Below are positions 8,905 through 17,838 of a stretch of 64,000 nt of DNA, piece by piece. The notes below the pieces were generated by a model. It was given only the letters and a program-made list of their open reading frames with translations. It had not been told where the DNA came from and made no database searches. The position numbers and the translations under genes were made by a program. The stretch comes from JBBRCE01 sp038205115 (GTDB taxonomy: Bacteria > Planctomycetota > Planctomycetia > Pirellulales > JBBRCE01), in assembly GCA_038205115.1 (NCBI GenBank), contig JBBRCE010000005.1, positions 1-64,000 on the forward strand. Direction: 5' to 3'. The stretch's first letter is position 1, and each line of letters opens with the position of its first letter.

Positions 8905-10077
8905 CTACGCTTCGCTGACAAACTCCAACAAGCACGTTGCATCAAATTGTTTTCCGCCTTGTCGGCTCTCGCCACCGTGCAGGACCAATCCGTTGTGCAC
9001 GGGGCTCCAAACCATCGGGGCACATTGATGTCGCGGCGGCATCGACTCCGCCTCGACTTTCGTCCAGCCATCTGCGGTGCAAACGAGCACCGCCTCCGGC
9101 AATGTGAGTCCGCCACACATCACCAGCCGCTGGGCAACGCCATGCCAGGCCAGCGCCTGATCGTCGCAGGGTACTGTATCCAGGCTCTTGCCCAGGTACT
9201 GCCATTGATTATCGCGCAGCAGCCACGTTTCTCCGTACTGCTTCTTGCCACGGTCGTCCAGCGAACCTCCCTGCAGAACACAACCCTGTAATGCCGGATC
9301 GTACGCAAACGCCGCATAGCGTCGTGGAGTTGGCCCTGCGACGGATAGTTGCGTCCATGTGCTCCCGTCAAAAATCCAAGTGTCGGAAAGCGATCTGTCC
9401 TCCGCTGTGATGCCGCCGAACAGCAAGGTTTGCCCCGTGTTTTCGTCGAATGCCAGGGAATGGCCGCAGCGCGGCGTCGGCTGCGACCCGGTTGAAAAAT
9501 GAATCTGTCTCCATTGATCGCCGGCAAAGCTCCATGTGTCGCCGAGCATTCGAAACCTTAGTGAACCTTGGCCCTGGCCGCCAAACAGAACCGAGCAACC
9601 GCGAACCGAATCGTAGACCATCGCTCCGCGGTGCCGTGCCACCGGCGCCACCTCGCAATGCGCCTCCAGCCATTCGCCATCGCGAAATAACCAAGTGTCA
9701 TGAAAGAGTTTGCCGGACGGGCTCGACCATTCGATTCCGCCAAACAGCACAAGCGTCCGTTGCTTTGCATCGTAAGTAAACTCGTGCCGGCTGCGCTTAC
9801 CGGGACCATTCGGGCCGGAAGCGATGGTCTTCCAAACGATTTTACCTTTCGGGGGCGATTCGAATGTTTGCTTTTGTTGCGGAATAGCGGCATTCGCACG
9901 GGGAGAACCTTCGTCCGCGGCTTTCGTTTGGGGCACCCTGTCATTCGCGGACGGATGGTCAGCGCCGCAGCCAGTCGCGACCGTGCATGCGACTAAGCCG
10001 GCGGCCGATGCCATGAACTGCCGCCGAGTGCCACTGAATTTCGACTCGTTCGATTGCTGCAAATTGTTGGCTCGCAT
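8905..10077 (-). CDS. Tat-type lipoprotein with kelch repeats
   Basis: A 390-residue exported protein. The N-terminus contains a twin-arginine motif (TRRQFMASAAGL) and then a lipobox-like VATGC, suggesting Tat export and lipid anchoring. From about residue 95 it has five to six kelch units, recognisable by repeated 'FGG...DTW.F.G..W' (LVLFGGIEW, DTWLFRDGEW, VLFGGQGQ, DTWSFAGDQW, LLFGGITAED, DTWIFDGSTW, GETWLLRDNQW). These are expected to form a beta-propeller that binds protein or sugar. No catalytic domain is present. The start is supported by AGGAG about 7 nt upstream of ATG 10077. It appears monocistronic. Confidence 0.85.
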   Translation of the reverse strand: MRANNLQQSNESKFSGTRRQFMASAAGLVACTVATGCGADHPSANDRVPQTKAADEGSPRANAAIPQQKQTFESPPKGKIVWKTIASGPNGPGKRSRHEFTYDAKQRTLVLFGGIEWSSPSGKLFHDTWLFRDGEWLEAHCEVAPVARHRGAMVYDSVRGCSVLFGGQGQGSLRFRMLGDTWSFAGDQWRQIHFSTGSQPTPRCGHSLAFDENTGQTLLFGGITAEDRSLSDTWIFDGSTWTQLSVAGPTPRRYAAFAYDPALQGCVLQGGSLDDRGKKQYGETWLLRDNQWQYLGKSLDTVPCDDQALAWHGVAQRLVMCGGLTLPEAVLVCTADGWTKVEAESMPPRHQCAPMVWSPVHNGLVLHGGESRQGGKQFDATCLLEFVSEA

Positions 10078-10315
10078 CGATTGCTCCTATTAATCGCCCG
10101 CTACTGGTTTTGCCAAGCGACGAACATCGGCCGTCGACGCCTGACAGTAAAACAGAGTGTAAAAAGCAGATCGGCAGCCAAGTCGGACAGGCCTGTACGC
10201 GCACCAAAAACGCGGTATTCGGAATGCACCGTTTTGTCGTCGCATAATCGCATGCAATTGTGCGTTGCACACGGTTAAGGTTGCTAATCCATCCCATTCA
10301 AGCTGTCTTCGGTTC

Positions 10316-11161
10316 ATGATATCGCCTCCAGGGCTTGCCGCAACGGCAATCGATTTCGTAGATTCACGGGAGCCATGCGTTCTGACCGGTTTGGCGGAAT
10401 TGCTGGGCCTGGTGGTGACTAAGGCGAAGCCGTCGCTGCACGCCGCGTATCAAAGCCGGCGCGAAGCGTTGGGCGTGTCGGTCGCCGCGCTCTACGAAAA
10501 GATCGCCCGCACCGAACTGCCAATCACACGCGAATTGGTGCGTCGCACCGCGCAGCGCATGCTGGCTGTGTGCGAGGCGCTCGAGCCTCATCGCGCGCCA
10601 CTCTTGGCCGGTTATCGCACGCTGATTCTCGATGGCAGCCACCTCGCGGCAACGCAGCATCGCCTGAAACCAACGCGCGGCGTCAACGGCGGCCCGCTGC
10701 CAGGGCAAGGCCTGGTGGTGCTCGACGCCGACCGCGGATTGATCAACGATTTTCTGCCGTGTGCCGATGGCCACGCGCAAGAGCGTAGCCAGATGGCCCA
10801 GTGGTCGGACCTGCTCGCGCCAGGGCAACTGTGGATCGCCGATCGCAACTTTTGCACCAAGCTATTGATCTTCGAATGCCACCTGCGCAAAGCGTTTTTT
10901 CTGGTGCGGCAACACGCGAATTTGCGGGCCGAGGTTTCCGCCATCACCTGCGTGGAGTTGTATCGCAAGGGATGGTCGATCGTGGCGCTGTTCGCCGAGT
11001 TGTACGTCTTGGGCGGCGACGGCAAATATCGTCGCCAACTGGAGCACGACGGAGCTTTGAAATTGACGGTCCTTCCGGGCTTCAACATTCGCACCGTTTG
11101 GCTTTGGAAGGCCACGCGTCCTAAATTGGCAGATGCGTTGCGCGAGTTAAGCGTCGTCTGA
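10316..11161 (+). pseudogene. Degraded IS4-family transposase
   Basis: The encoded 281 residues resemble an IS4-type DDE transposase. Two catalytic-Asp regions are present, LILDGSHLAATQHRL (about residue 105) and LWIADRNFCT (about residue 175), with DGHAQERS between them. Roughly 100 residues usually found between the second Asp and the YREK box are missing: HANLRAEV runs almost directly into VELYRKGWSIVALF. In that box the expected Arg and catalytic Glu (Y-x2-R-x3-E) are Gly and Val, so it cannot be active. The C-terminus does not look like the family. No terminal inverted repeats or target duplication could be identified. Confidence 0.75.
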
Positions 11162-11342
11162 GCGAGCAGGCCATTTCGGCTCGTCGTTCGCAGTCGCCCG
11201 TAGCTGCAAGACGAACACGGAGCCTACTATCGCGTGCAACACACAGGCGCGGCCGACAGGTCGGCGAATCTCGCGACAAAATCGGAAATCGGCTGTTTCT
11301 CGGGGCATCCCCTGTTCGCATTATCAGCGAGCAGCTAGGTTA

Positions 11343-11369
11343 TTAGCAAAATGTTAGCAGTCTGTTAGC
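11343..11369 (+). promoter_or_regulatory. Three TTAGC repeats at 11-bp spacing, PhoP-box-like
   Basis: TTAGC occurs at 11343, 11354 and 11365, exactly one DNA turn apart (TTAGCAAAATG, TTAGCAGTCTG, TTAGCGGCAGC). Direct repeats with 11-bp periodicity are how known PhoB/PhoP response regulators bind upstream of phosphate genes. The array ends 38 bp before the DUF47/Pit operon. A possible -10 (AAGAAT, 11385-11390) follows 15 bp after the last repeat. The repeat sequence differs from the enterobacterial CTGTCAT box, so the regulator is inferred. Confidence 0.5.
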
Positions 11370-11407
11370 GGCAGCCAAGTGCCCAAGAATTTGCCCGTGA
11401 GCTTTGC

Positions 11408-12031
11408 ATGTTGAGTTTGACGCCCAAGAATCCCAAGTTCTACGACAATTTCGACCAGGCCACTGACATTCTGGTCCGCGCGGCCCAGCATTTTGTCGAT
11501 TTCCTCGCGAATTTTAACGATTCGAGCGTCCACGCGCAAAAAATCAAGGATCTGGAGCATGAAGGCGACGACGTTGCTCATCAGACGATGGAACTGCTGC
11601 ATCAGTCGTTTATTACGCCGCTGGAGCGCGGTGATATTCGACGGCTGATCATGGCGATTGACGACGTGCTCGACTATCTGGACGACGGCGTCAATCACAT
11701 TGCCCTGTACGAGATCAAGGAGATTCTGCCGCCGTTGCGAAAGATGGCAGGCGTGCTACTTGAGGCAGTTAAGTGGGTGCAAAAGGCCGTGTTTGAGTTG
11801 CGTAACATTCGTCGACGCAACGAAATTCTCAACTACTGCATAGAGATCCATCACCAGGAAGATGAAGGCGACCGCATCTACCTGGAAACCTTGGGCTGGT
11901 TGTTCAAATCCGGCATGGATCCGCTCTCCGTCATCAAGTGGAAAGATATCATCGACGATATCGAGCGTTCGATTGACTGCTGCCAGGATGTTGCCAACGT
12001 GGTCGAAGGCATTGTGCTCGAAAACTCCTGA
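11408..12031 (+). CDS. DUF47/PhoU-like Pit accessory protein
   Basis: A 207-residue all-helical cytosolic protein of the DUF47 (YkaA/Pit-associated, PhoU-like) family. Diagnostic stretches are KIKDLEHEGDDVAHQTMELL and IRRLIMAIDDVLDYLDDGVNHI, with E/D-rich metal-binding helix motifs of the PhoU fold (EHEGD, HHQEDEGDRIY). Family members partner with a low-affinity phosphate transporter and probably regulate its activity. It precedes the Pit gene by 21 bp and is presumably cotranscribed with it. ATG 11408 has a weak GTGAG upstream. Length is normal. Confidence 0.92.
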   Translation: MLSLTPKNPKFYDNFDQATDILVRAAQHFVDFLANFNDSSVHAQKIKDLEHEGDDVAHQTMELLHQSFITPLERGDIRRLIMAIDDVLDYLDDGVNHIALYEIKEILPPLRKMAGVLLEAVKWVQKAVFELRNIRRRNEILNYCIEIHHQEDEGDRIYLETLGWLFKSGMDPLSVIKWKDIIDDIERSIDCCQDVANVVEGIVLENS

Positions 12032-12052
12032 TCGAGAAGAAAGCTCCGTGCC

Positions 12053-13078
12053 ATGACTTGGTTGCTGCTTGCCGTGATCTTCGCGGCCCTGCTGTTCGAC
12101 TTTGCCAACGGAATGGGCGACTCGGCCAACGCCATCGCCACGGTCGTTTCCACGCGTGTGCTCTCGCCCATTCAAGCAGTGTTATTCGCCGGCGTGCTCA
12201 ACTTCGTTGGCTCGTTCGTATCCATTAAAGTTGCGATGACCATCGCCACTAGGATGGTCGATCCCGATAAAGTGACGTTGGGTGTGTTGCTGGCTGGCAT
12301 GCTTGGTGCGTTCGTTTGGAAAATCTTCTGCACATTGCGCGGCCTGCCGGTCAGCGGCTCGCACTCTCTGCTTGGCGGGCTATTTGGCGCTGCCGTGGCC
12401 TCGCAGGGCTGGGACGTATTGAAATGGCCCAAAATCATCGAAGCTCTGATTGCGATGGTGGTATCGCCGGCAATTGGATTTCTGGTTGCCTACATCTTGC
12501 TGGTCATTGTTTACTGGATTGCCTATGCGATGACCCGCGACCACGTGCGCCGGACGTTCAACGTACTGCAAATTTTCTCCAGCGGTTGCGTGGCATTCAC
12601 GCACGGCACGAACGATGCGCAAAAGGTGATGGGCGTGATTGTTCTGGCGCTCTACGTGGCGACGCATCGTGCGGGAACTGGAGCCGAGTTACCAGAAATC
12701 TTTCAAATGCCCACGATCGATCACATCCCACTGTGGGTTAAATTTGCCTGCGGCGGCGTGATCGGCCTAGGCACCGCCATCGGCGGCTGGAAGGTTGTGA
12801 AAACGCTCGGCATGAAACTGGCTCACATCCGTCCGATTGAAGGTTTTGCCGCCGAAACCGCCACCGGGCTCACGCTGGCCATCGCCGCCGGAATGGGCAT
12901 CCCGGTTAGCAGCACGCACACAATCACCGGCTCGATCTTGGGCGTCGGTGCGGCCTATCGCGCCAGAAGCGTCAAGTGGGGCATTGGCCAAAAAATCGTC
13001 TACGCCTGGATTTTTACTCTGCCTGGCTCATTCTTGATTGCCGCATTGCTTTCGCTGCTGTTGGGCGGGTTGAAGTAG
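12053..13078 (+). CDS. pit: PiT-family inorganic phosphate transporter
   Basis: A 341-residue integral membrane transporter that moves phosphate, usually as a metal-phosphate or with a cation, across the inner membrane. Both PiT signature regions are seen: DFANGMGDSANAIATVVSTR near the N-terminus and AFTHGTNDAQKVMGV in the middle. VSSTHTITGSILGVGAAYRA lies near the C-terminus. About 9-10 hydrophobic helices are visible. It is preceded by the DUF47 partner and by a phosphate-box-like repeat array. The short length is normal for bacterial Pit proteins paired with DUF47. Confidence 0.95.
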   Translation: MTWLLLAVIFAALLFDFANGMGDSANAIATVVSTRVLSPIQAVLFAGVLNFVGSFVSIKVAMTIATRMVDPDKVTLGVLLAGMLGAFVWKIFCTLRGLPVSGSHSLLGGLFGAAVASQGWDVLKWPKIIEALIAMVVSPAIGFLVAYILLVIVYWIAYAMTRDHVRRTFNVLQIFSSGCVAFTHGTNDAQKVMGVIVLALYVATHRAGTGAELPEIFQMPTIDHIPLWVKFACGGVIGLGTAIGGWKVVKTLGMKLAHIRPIEGFAAETATGLTLAIAAGMGIPVSSTHTITGSILGVGAAYRARSVKWGIGQKIVYAWIFTLPGSFLIAALLSLLLGGLK

Positions 13079-13235
13079 TCGCGGCGGCATTCAACGTCCA
13101 GTGGCGCGATTTGCCGGTAAAATTCGAATCGCCAGCGACACGTTTTCTGTCGCATCGGCTAAACTGAAACCGACGCCACGGCGCCCTACGTGGACGTTGA
13201 TGACTTGCACCAAATCCTAGAACGCCGAACAATTC

Positions 13236-14219
13236 ATGCTTCAAATTACGCTTGCAGAACCGGGACAATGGACTGCCCAACGCGTCGCGACACCAAACGA
13301 CCCGAGCGGGCTAGCGCTCGTGCGCGTCCATCGCGTGGGCATCTGCGGCACGGATTTGCACGCCTTTGCCGGCCGGCAGCCATTTTTCACCTATCCGCGC
13401 GTGCTCGGCCACGAGCTGGCCGTGGAGGTGCTTTCGGCGCCAGAAAACTCGCGGGGAATTCGCGCCGGTCAGATGTGCGCCGTTGAGCCCTACTTGAGCT
13501 GTGGGAAATGCTACGCGTGCTCGATCGGTCGAACGAACTGCTGCCGCGAACTGCAATGCTTGGGCGTCCATTGCGACGGCGGCATGCGAGGGCAGATTGT
13601 ATTGCCAGTTTCGACGTTGTACCCCTCGACGGAGCTCTCGCTCGATCAACTGGCGCTGGTCGAAACCCTGGGCATTGGCGCCCATGCCGTGCAGCGCGCC
13701 GAGATTGTTTCCGGCGAAAGTGTGCTGGTTGTCGGCGCCGGGCCGATTGGTTTGGCGACGATTCAATTTGCGCTGGCCGCTGGCGCCAATGTCCGTGTGC
13801 TGGAATTGAATCCATTTCGGCGTGACTTCGTCAAATCGTTGGGCGTGGCGACGCTGTCGGAATATGATGATCAGCTTTCACCGATCGTTTTCGACGCGAC
13901 CGGCCACTCGGGCTCGATGGAAGCTTGCTTTAATTACGTGCAGCACGCTGGTCGGCTGGTGTTCGTTGGATTGACGCAGCAGAAAATCAGTTTCGAAAAT
14001 CCCAATTTCCATCGCCGCGAGCTGAGCGTGCTTTCCAGCCGGAATAGCGCCGGGCTGTTTCCAAAAATTATGGAAATGATTGTGGGCGGGCAGATCGATA
14101 CTCGACCTTGGATTACGCACCGGTTGACGCTGGCCGAAGTGCCCGAGAAATTTGCCACAATTGCTTGCCAAACCAACCTTGTTAAAGCGATGATTGAACT
14201 CACCGCAAGCGATTGGTAG
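13236..14219 (+). CDS. Zinc-dependent medium-chain alcohol/polyol dehydrogenase
   Basis: A 327-residue MDR-family dehydrogenase that oxidises a secondary or polyol alcohol with NAD(P). The catalytic zinc site is CGTDLHAF with GHE. The structural zinc lobe shows CGKCYACSIGRTNCC, whose four Cys have the usual spacing. The coenzyme domain has VVGAGPIGLATIQFA followed by an acidic residue at the end of beta-2 (VLELN), suggesting NAD preference. The C-terminal segment FVGLTQQKISFENPNF suggests a sorbitol/galactitol-like or L-threonine-type subgroup. The substrate is uncertain. The gene stands alone between pit and the dioxygenase. Confidence 0.9.
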   Translation: MLQITLAEPGQWTAQRVATPNDPSGLALVRVHRVGICGTDLHAFAGRQPFFTYPRVLGHELAVEVLSAPENSRGIRAGQMCAVEPYLSCGKCYACSIGRTNCCRELQCLGVHCDGGMRGQIVLPVSTLYPSTELSLDQLALVETLGIGAHAVQRAEIVSGESVLVVGAGPIGLATIQFALAAGANVRVLELNPFRRDFVKSLGVATLSEYDDQLSPIVFDATGHSGSMEACFNYVQHAGRLVFVGLTQQKISFENPNFHRRELSVLSSRNSAGLFPKIMEMIVGGQIDTRPWITHRLTLAEVPEKFATIACQTNLVKAMIELTASDW

Positions 14220-14394
14220 CGCGTCAGCCGATTCCGTTCGCGGCAAGCCGCGAGCAACTCCGTGAGAATCGCAGGGTTTCTTCATCTGACCTTTAGGTTG
14301 CAAGGCGTATAACCGAGGCGTACAGCGTCCTGCTATTCTCAACCGGCGAAGTTCTTTCGCTTGATATGTAGCCGAGTAACAAGGACTTCATTCC

Positions 14395-15105
14395 ATGAGC
14401 CGCAAATTTTACTATCCCAGTCGCCGCTTGTTTTTGGGTGCAATGGGCGCTGTTGGCGCCGGCTTCTTTACCACACCGGGCTTGTTTGCCGAGCAACTCA
14501 TGCTGCCGACGCCGCGCCTGACCGAGGGACCATTCTATCCGGACAAGTTGCCCCTTGATCAGGACAACGACCTCATTATCGTCGGTGACAGCACGACTCC
14601 AGCCGTGGGCGACATTACGCACCTCACCGGCCGTGTGATGACCGCGTCGGGCGCGCCGCTCAAAGACGCCACGATCGAAATTTGGCAGTGCGACGCCCAC
14701 GCGGTTTACTTGCACTCGTCCGACAGCGGCCCGAAGGCCAAACAGCAGGACAAAAACTTCCAGGGTTTTGGCAGATTCACCACCGGCACCGACGGCGAAT
14801 ATCGCTTCCGCACCATTAAACCGATTCCTTACCCGGGCCGACCAGCCCCGCACATTCACGTCAAGGTTAAGCAAGGCGATCGCGAACTACTGACTACTCA
14901 GATTCTCATTCGCGGGCACCAAGGCAATTTGCGCGACGGCGTTTATGCTGGCACGCGCGATTTGATCGATCGCGAGCTTGTCTTGGCTGACTTCGAGCCC
15001 ATCAAGGATTCCAAGATCGGCGAATATTCCTGCGTGTTTGATATTGTCCTAGGCCGCACGCCCGACGAGCGCGATCTCAAATCGCCTCGTGGCCGGCCCG
15101 GTTAA
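14395..15105 (+). CDS. Tat-exported intradiol ring-cleavage dioxygenase
   Basis: A 236-residue non-heme Fe(III) intradiol dioxygenase of the protocatechuate 3,4-dioxygenase-like superfamily. It begins with a Tat signal (SRRLFLGAMGAVGAGFF). The ligand set is recognisable: a Tyr in CDAHAVYLHSSD, then GEYRFRTIKPIPYPGRPAPHIHV, where the Tyr of PIPY and the two His of HIH would bind iron. The GEGPFYPD-type segment is present as TEGPFYPDKLP. AAGGA lies 8-9 nt upstream of ATG 14395. It would act in the periplasm on an aromatic diol. No aromatic catabolic genes are adjacent, so the substrate is unknown. Exported paralogues are frequent in planctomycetes. Confidence 0.9.
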   Translation: MSRKFYYPSRRLFLGAMGAVGAGFFTTPGLFAEQLMLPTPRLTEGPFYPDKLPLDQDNDLIIVGDSTTPAVGDITHLTGRVMTASGAPLKDATIEIWQCDAHAVYLHSSDSGPKAKQQDKNFQGFGRFTTGTDGEYRFRTIKPIPYPGRPAPHIHVKVKQGDRELLTTQILIRGHQGNLRDGVYAGTRDLIDRELVLADFEPIKDSKIGEYSCVFDIVLGRTPDERDLKSPRGRPG

Positions 15106-15170
15106 TACAGTCATTGTGCATTTGTGCATTTCCGTCCGTTCGTTACTCTCTTCTTGTTTAGGACGTATTC

Positions 15171-15887
15171 ATGCGAGTCAGACTGCTGGTTCCAGCCGCG
15201 CTGCTGGTGTTTTCAGTGACGCTCACGGCTCTCGCCCAGCCGCCGGGCAAGCCGGGCGGAGGTGGCGGACAAGGTGGACCACCCAAGGGCGGACCTCCAC
15301 CGCGCGGCCAAGGCGGGCAGAACGGGCAGAACGGACCAAATGGCCAGAACGCCCCGATGCCGCCGAATGGACAAAACCAAGGCAATGGCCAGATTCCGCC
15401 CAACGGACCGCCCCCAGGTGGCCCCAATGGTCCAGGGTCGAATGGCCAAGGCGGACCCGGACAGAATGGTCCCGGCCAAAACGCGCCTCAAGATCCGGCC
15501 GCAATGGTTCAATCCGCCGTCGATAAGATGATGGCTTTCGATAAGAAAAACACCGGCCAGCTCACGCGCAAGGACATTACCGATCGTCGCGCGGTTGCCA
15601 TTTTCCTAAGGGCGGATGCCAATAAGGATGGCATCGTCACCAAGGAAGAACTGGCGACCATGTTCACCAAGGACGCCGAAATGGCAGCGCAAAATAAGGG
15701 CGGACCCGGCGGACGTGGTCGTGGCCAGGGCGGACCACCGCCGGGCGGAAAGAACGGACCGCCACCCGCCGGCGTAAATGGCAAAAATGGACCGCCACCA
15801 GGTAACCCTAACGGCCCTCCGCCGGATGCACCGCCACCGCCAAAAGCCGACGCTAACCCCGAAGTGAAGCCGGACGCCACTAAGTAA
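15171..15887 (+). CDS. Secreted Gly/Pro/Asn-rich protein with EF-hands
   Basis: A 238-residue exported protein. The signal peptide MRVRLLVPAALLVFSVTLTA ends near ALAQ. Residues 25-105 are low-complexity and collagen-like, with many GxN/GxP triplets. Residues 110-165 form an EF-hand pair: DKKNTGQLTRKD is a degenerate first loop and DANKDGIVTKEE is a canonical calcium loop (D-x-N-x-D-G-x-x-x-x-x-E). The tail (165-238) is again Gly/Pro/Lys-rich. It is likely an envelope or matrix calcium-binding protein. A strong terminator follows at 15982-16012. No enzyme domain is present. Confidence 0.85.
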   Translation: MRVRLLVPAALLVFSVTLTALAQPPGKPGGGGGQGGPPKGGPPPRGQGGQNGQNGPNGQNAPMPPNGQNQGNGQIPPNGPPPGGPNGPGSNGQGGPGQNGPGQNAPQDPAAMVQSAVDKMMAFDKKNTGQLTRKDITDRRAVAIFLRADANKDGIVTKEELATMFTKDAEMAAQNKGGPGGRGRGQGGPPPGGKNGPPPAGVNGKNGPPPGNPNGPPPDAPPPPKADANPEVKPDATK

Positions 15888-15981
15888 ATTGCGTTTTACG
15901 GAAGTCAGTCCGTAATCGACGTACAGCCGTTCGAGATCAGCGGCGGAGCCAAGTCCAGCGAGCATTCGCCGCGATTTGCTT

Positions 15982-16012
15982 CAGCCGCTGGTCTTGATGC
16001 GGCTGTTTTTTT
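15982..16012 (+). terminator. Rho-independent terminator of the EF-hand gene
   Basis: A seven-bp stem CAGCCGC/GCGGCTG with a 10-nt loop is followed by a run of T (16006-16012). It lies 95 bp after the EF-hand gene stop. Confidence 0.8.
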
Positions 16013-16160
16013 GTGTCGCTCGGACACGAAAGCAGAGTTTGAGAGCTTGTTTAGTGGCGTGGACAACCACGCGTGGCCGGTCCGTAAATTGAACTTCGTG
16101 TTCGAAAATGTCAACGGCTCAACTGTTCGATCGAAACATGTGTCATCGCATCGCTGTGCA

Positions 16161-17408
16161 TTAAAACGCCTGCTGGTACAGATCCCGTAAATCCTCAACC
16201 GCCAGCTTGCGCGGATTGAAGCCGCCGGTCCATTGGGTGAGCGCGTCGGCGGCTAGCGAGTCCAACGCAGCGCGGGGAATGTCGAAATCGGCAAGCCGAG
16301 TTTTCAGGCCCGAAAGCGAGACCAGATTGGCAACGAAATCCGCCAAGCCGGTCGAACCTGTTGCAGAACGGGGAAAACCGGCCACCCCTTCCGTGCATTG
16401 CAATAGGTCGCGGTACCAATGATCGACCGCCACGCCATTGAAGCGGATGACGTGCGGCAACATCAGGCCGATCGCCTGACCATGCACAATTCCGAATTGA
16501 GCCGTGAGCGGGTTTGCCAGCGCATGGGCAGCGCCGAGCATCGAATTTTCGATCGCCAGTCCGGCAAAGCACGCGCCGAGCTGCATCCCGCCGCGTGCGG
16601 CCAGATTTCCGGGATTTTGCAGCACACGCGCAAAATTTTCGCCCAGTAGCAACCAGGCTTCACGACTGAAGGCCATCGAAGCCGGATTGCGCACTCGGGT
16701 GACAAAGGTCTCGATCGCATGGGCCAACGCGTCGATGCCGGTTAGCGCGGTCACGCGCGGCGGCTGCGTGACGGTCAGTTGCGGATCGAGAATGGCCGCG
16801 CGGAACGATGCCTTTTTGTCGCCACAGGCCATCTTAACGTGGGTTTGCGCATCGGAAATCAACGCATAAGATTGCGTCTCGCTGCCCGTTCCGGCGGTTG
16901 TTGGCACGGCGATGGCGGGCAACATCGGCTTGGTGGCTTTTCCGGTGCCCCAGTAATCTTGCATCCGCCCACCGCCGGACAGCAGAAAATTAATCCCTTT
17001 GGCGCAGTCCATCGAACTGCCGCCGCCAAGTCCGACGATGCAATCGATGGGGTGTTGGTGTGCGATGGCCAGGCCGGCAGCAACGTGATCGGTGGTTGGA
17101 TTTTCGGCCACACCGTCGAACAAAAACGCCTCGATGCCAGACGCGCGGAGCGATTTCAGCGCCCGCTCGGCGTGCCCTGCGGCCATGATCCCGGGATCGG
17201 TGACCAGTAGCGCGCAATGAGCTCCGATTTCGCTCGCTACTTGACCGAGCGCTGGTAATTTTCCGGCACCAAACACAACACGCGTTCGCATTTGAAAATC
17301 GAACGGCACCATTGTGGGCTGATGCGAATTCGCGGGCATGGCATCGCCGGGCTCGCTCGCGGACGACAGGCCATCGGGCTCACGGTTGGCGGGCGGGGGA
17401 CTATTCAT
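16161..17408 (-). CDS. Iron-containing (type III) alcohol dehydrogenase
   Basis: A 415-residue Fe-dependent NAD(P)-linked alcohol dehydrogenase. The coenzyme-binding motif GLGGGSSMDCAKG lies near residue 128. Metal-site segments are GIDALAHAIETFV (Asp/His) and GAAHALANPLTAQFGIVHGQAIG, which supplies the other His ligands. VPTTAGTGSET is the family signature. The first 30 residues are an unusual Pro/Ser-rich extension; starts at 17339 or 17312 are equally possible because no strong Shine-Dalgarno marks 17408. It is the last gene of a minus-strand set after an AMP-ligase, an aldehyde dehydrogenase and a small membrane protein. It is therefore a likely final aldehyde-to-alcohol step. Confidence 0.92.
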   Translation of the reverse strand: MNSPPPANREPDGLSSASEPGDAMPANSHQPTMVPFDFQMRTRVVFGAGKLPALGQVASEIGAHCALLVTDPGIMAAGHAERALKSLRASGIEAFLFDGVAENPTTDHVAAGLAIAHQHPIDCIVGLGGGSSMDCAKGINFLLSGGGRMQDYWGTGKATKPMLPAIAVPTTAGTGSETQSYALISDAQTHVKMACGDKKASFRAAILDPQLTVTQPPRVTALTGIDALAHAIETFVTRVRNPASMAFSREAWLLLGENFARVLQNPGNLAARGGMQLGACFAGLAIENSMLGAAHALANPLTAQFGIVHGQAIGLMLPHVIRFNGVAVDHWYRDLLQCTEGVAGFPRSATGSTGLADFVANLVSLSGLKTRLADFDIPRAALDSLAADALTQWTGGFNPRKLAVEDLRDLYQQAF

Positions 17409-17500
17409 CAGAGCGAGCCGTGGGGGCGGTGGGCGAAACGGGCGAGGCGCCGGCGGTGCGGGGGACTACGTCGAAGATATACCGGAAAATCCTTGCACTA

Positions 17501-17758
17501 TCACTGTTTGGATTCAGGTTGCTTGGCTGCCTGTTGTTCGGCCTTCAAATCCGCCGCCAATGCGGCAAAACGTGTGGCGGCAGCGCTCGGCTTGTTGGAT
17601 TTGCCACGAAAGTAACGCACGATTTGCACGGTCCGAAATGCCACGTACAAGCCCAGGATCAGATAGGTGAGGTTCCAAAACAAGTTCTCGTTGCCGCCCA
17701 AAATCGAACCGGCGGTGGGCGTCTCAGCAACGATCAAACTCGCGGCGATAAAAATCAC
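17501..17758 (-). CDS. Small membrane protein in the reductase cassette
   Basis: An 85-residue protein with a hydrophobic N-terminal stretch (MIFIAASLIVAE), a central membrane helix (FWNLTYLILGLYVAF) and a basic, then Ala/Lys/Glu-rich cytosolic tail (about residues 48-85). It starts at GTG 17758 with GGGTG 5 nt upstream. It sits 80 bp after the aldehyde dehydrogenase gene and 92 bp before the Fe-dehydrogenase gene, all on the same strand. I recognise no family. It could be a membrane anchor for its neighbours or be unrelated. Confidence 0.7.
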   Translation of the reverse strand: MIFIAASLIVAETPTAGSILGGNENLFWNLTYLILGLYVAFRTVQIVRYFRGKSNKPSAAATRFAALAADLKAEQQAAKQPESKQ

Positions 17759-17838
17759 GTTTCACCCGCTGTTACCTAAGATGTTCAATGAATTATTGCT
17801 CGAACCAGTTCGCCCCTCTCGCTCGTCCCCCTGGCCGC

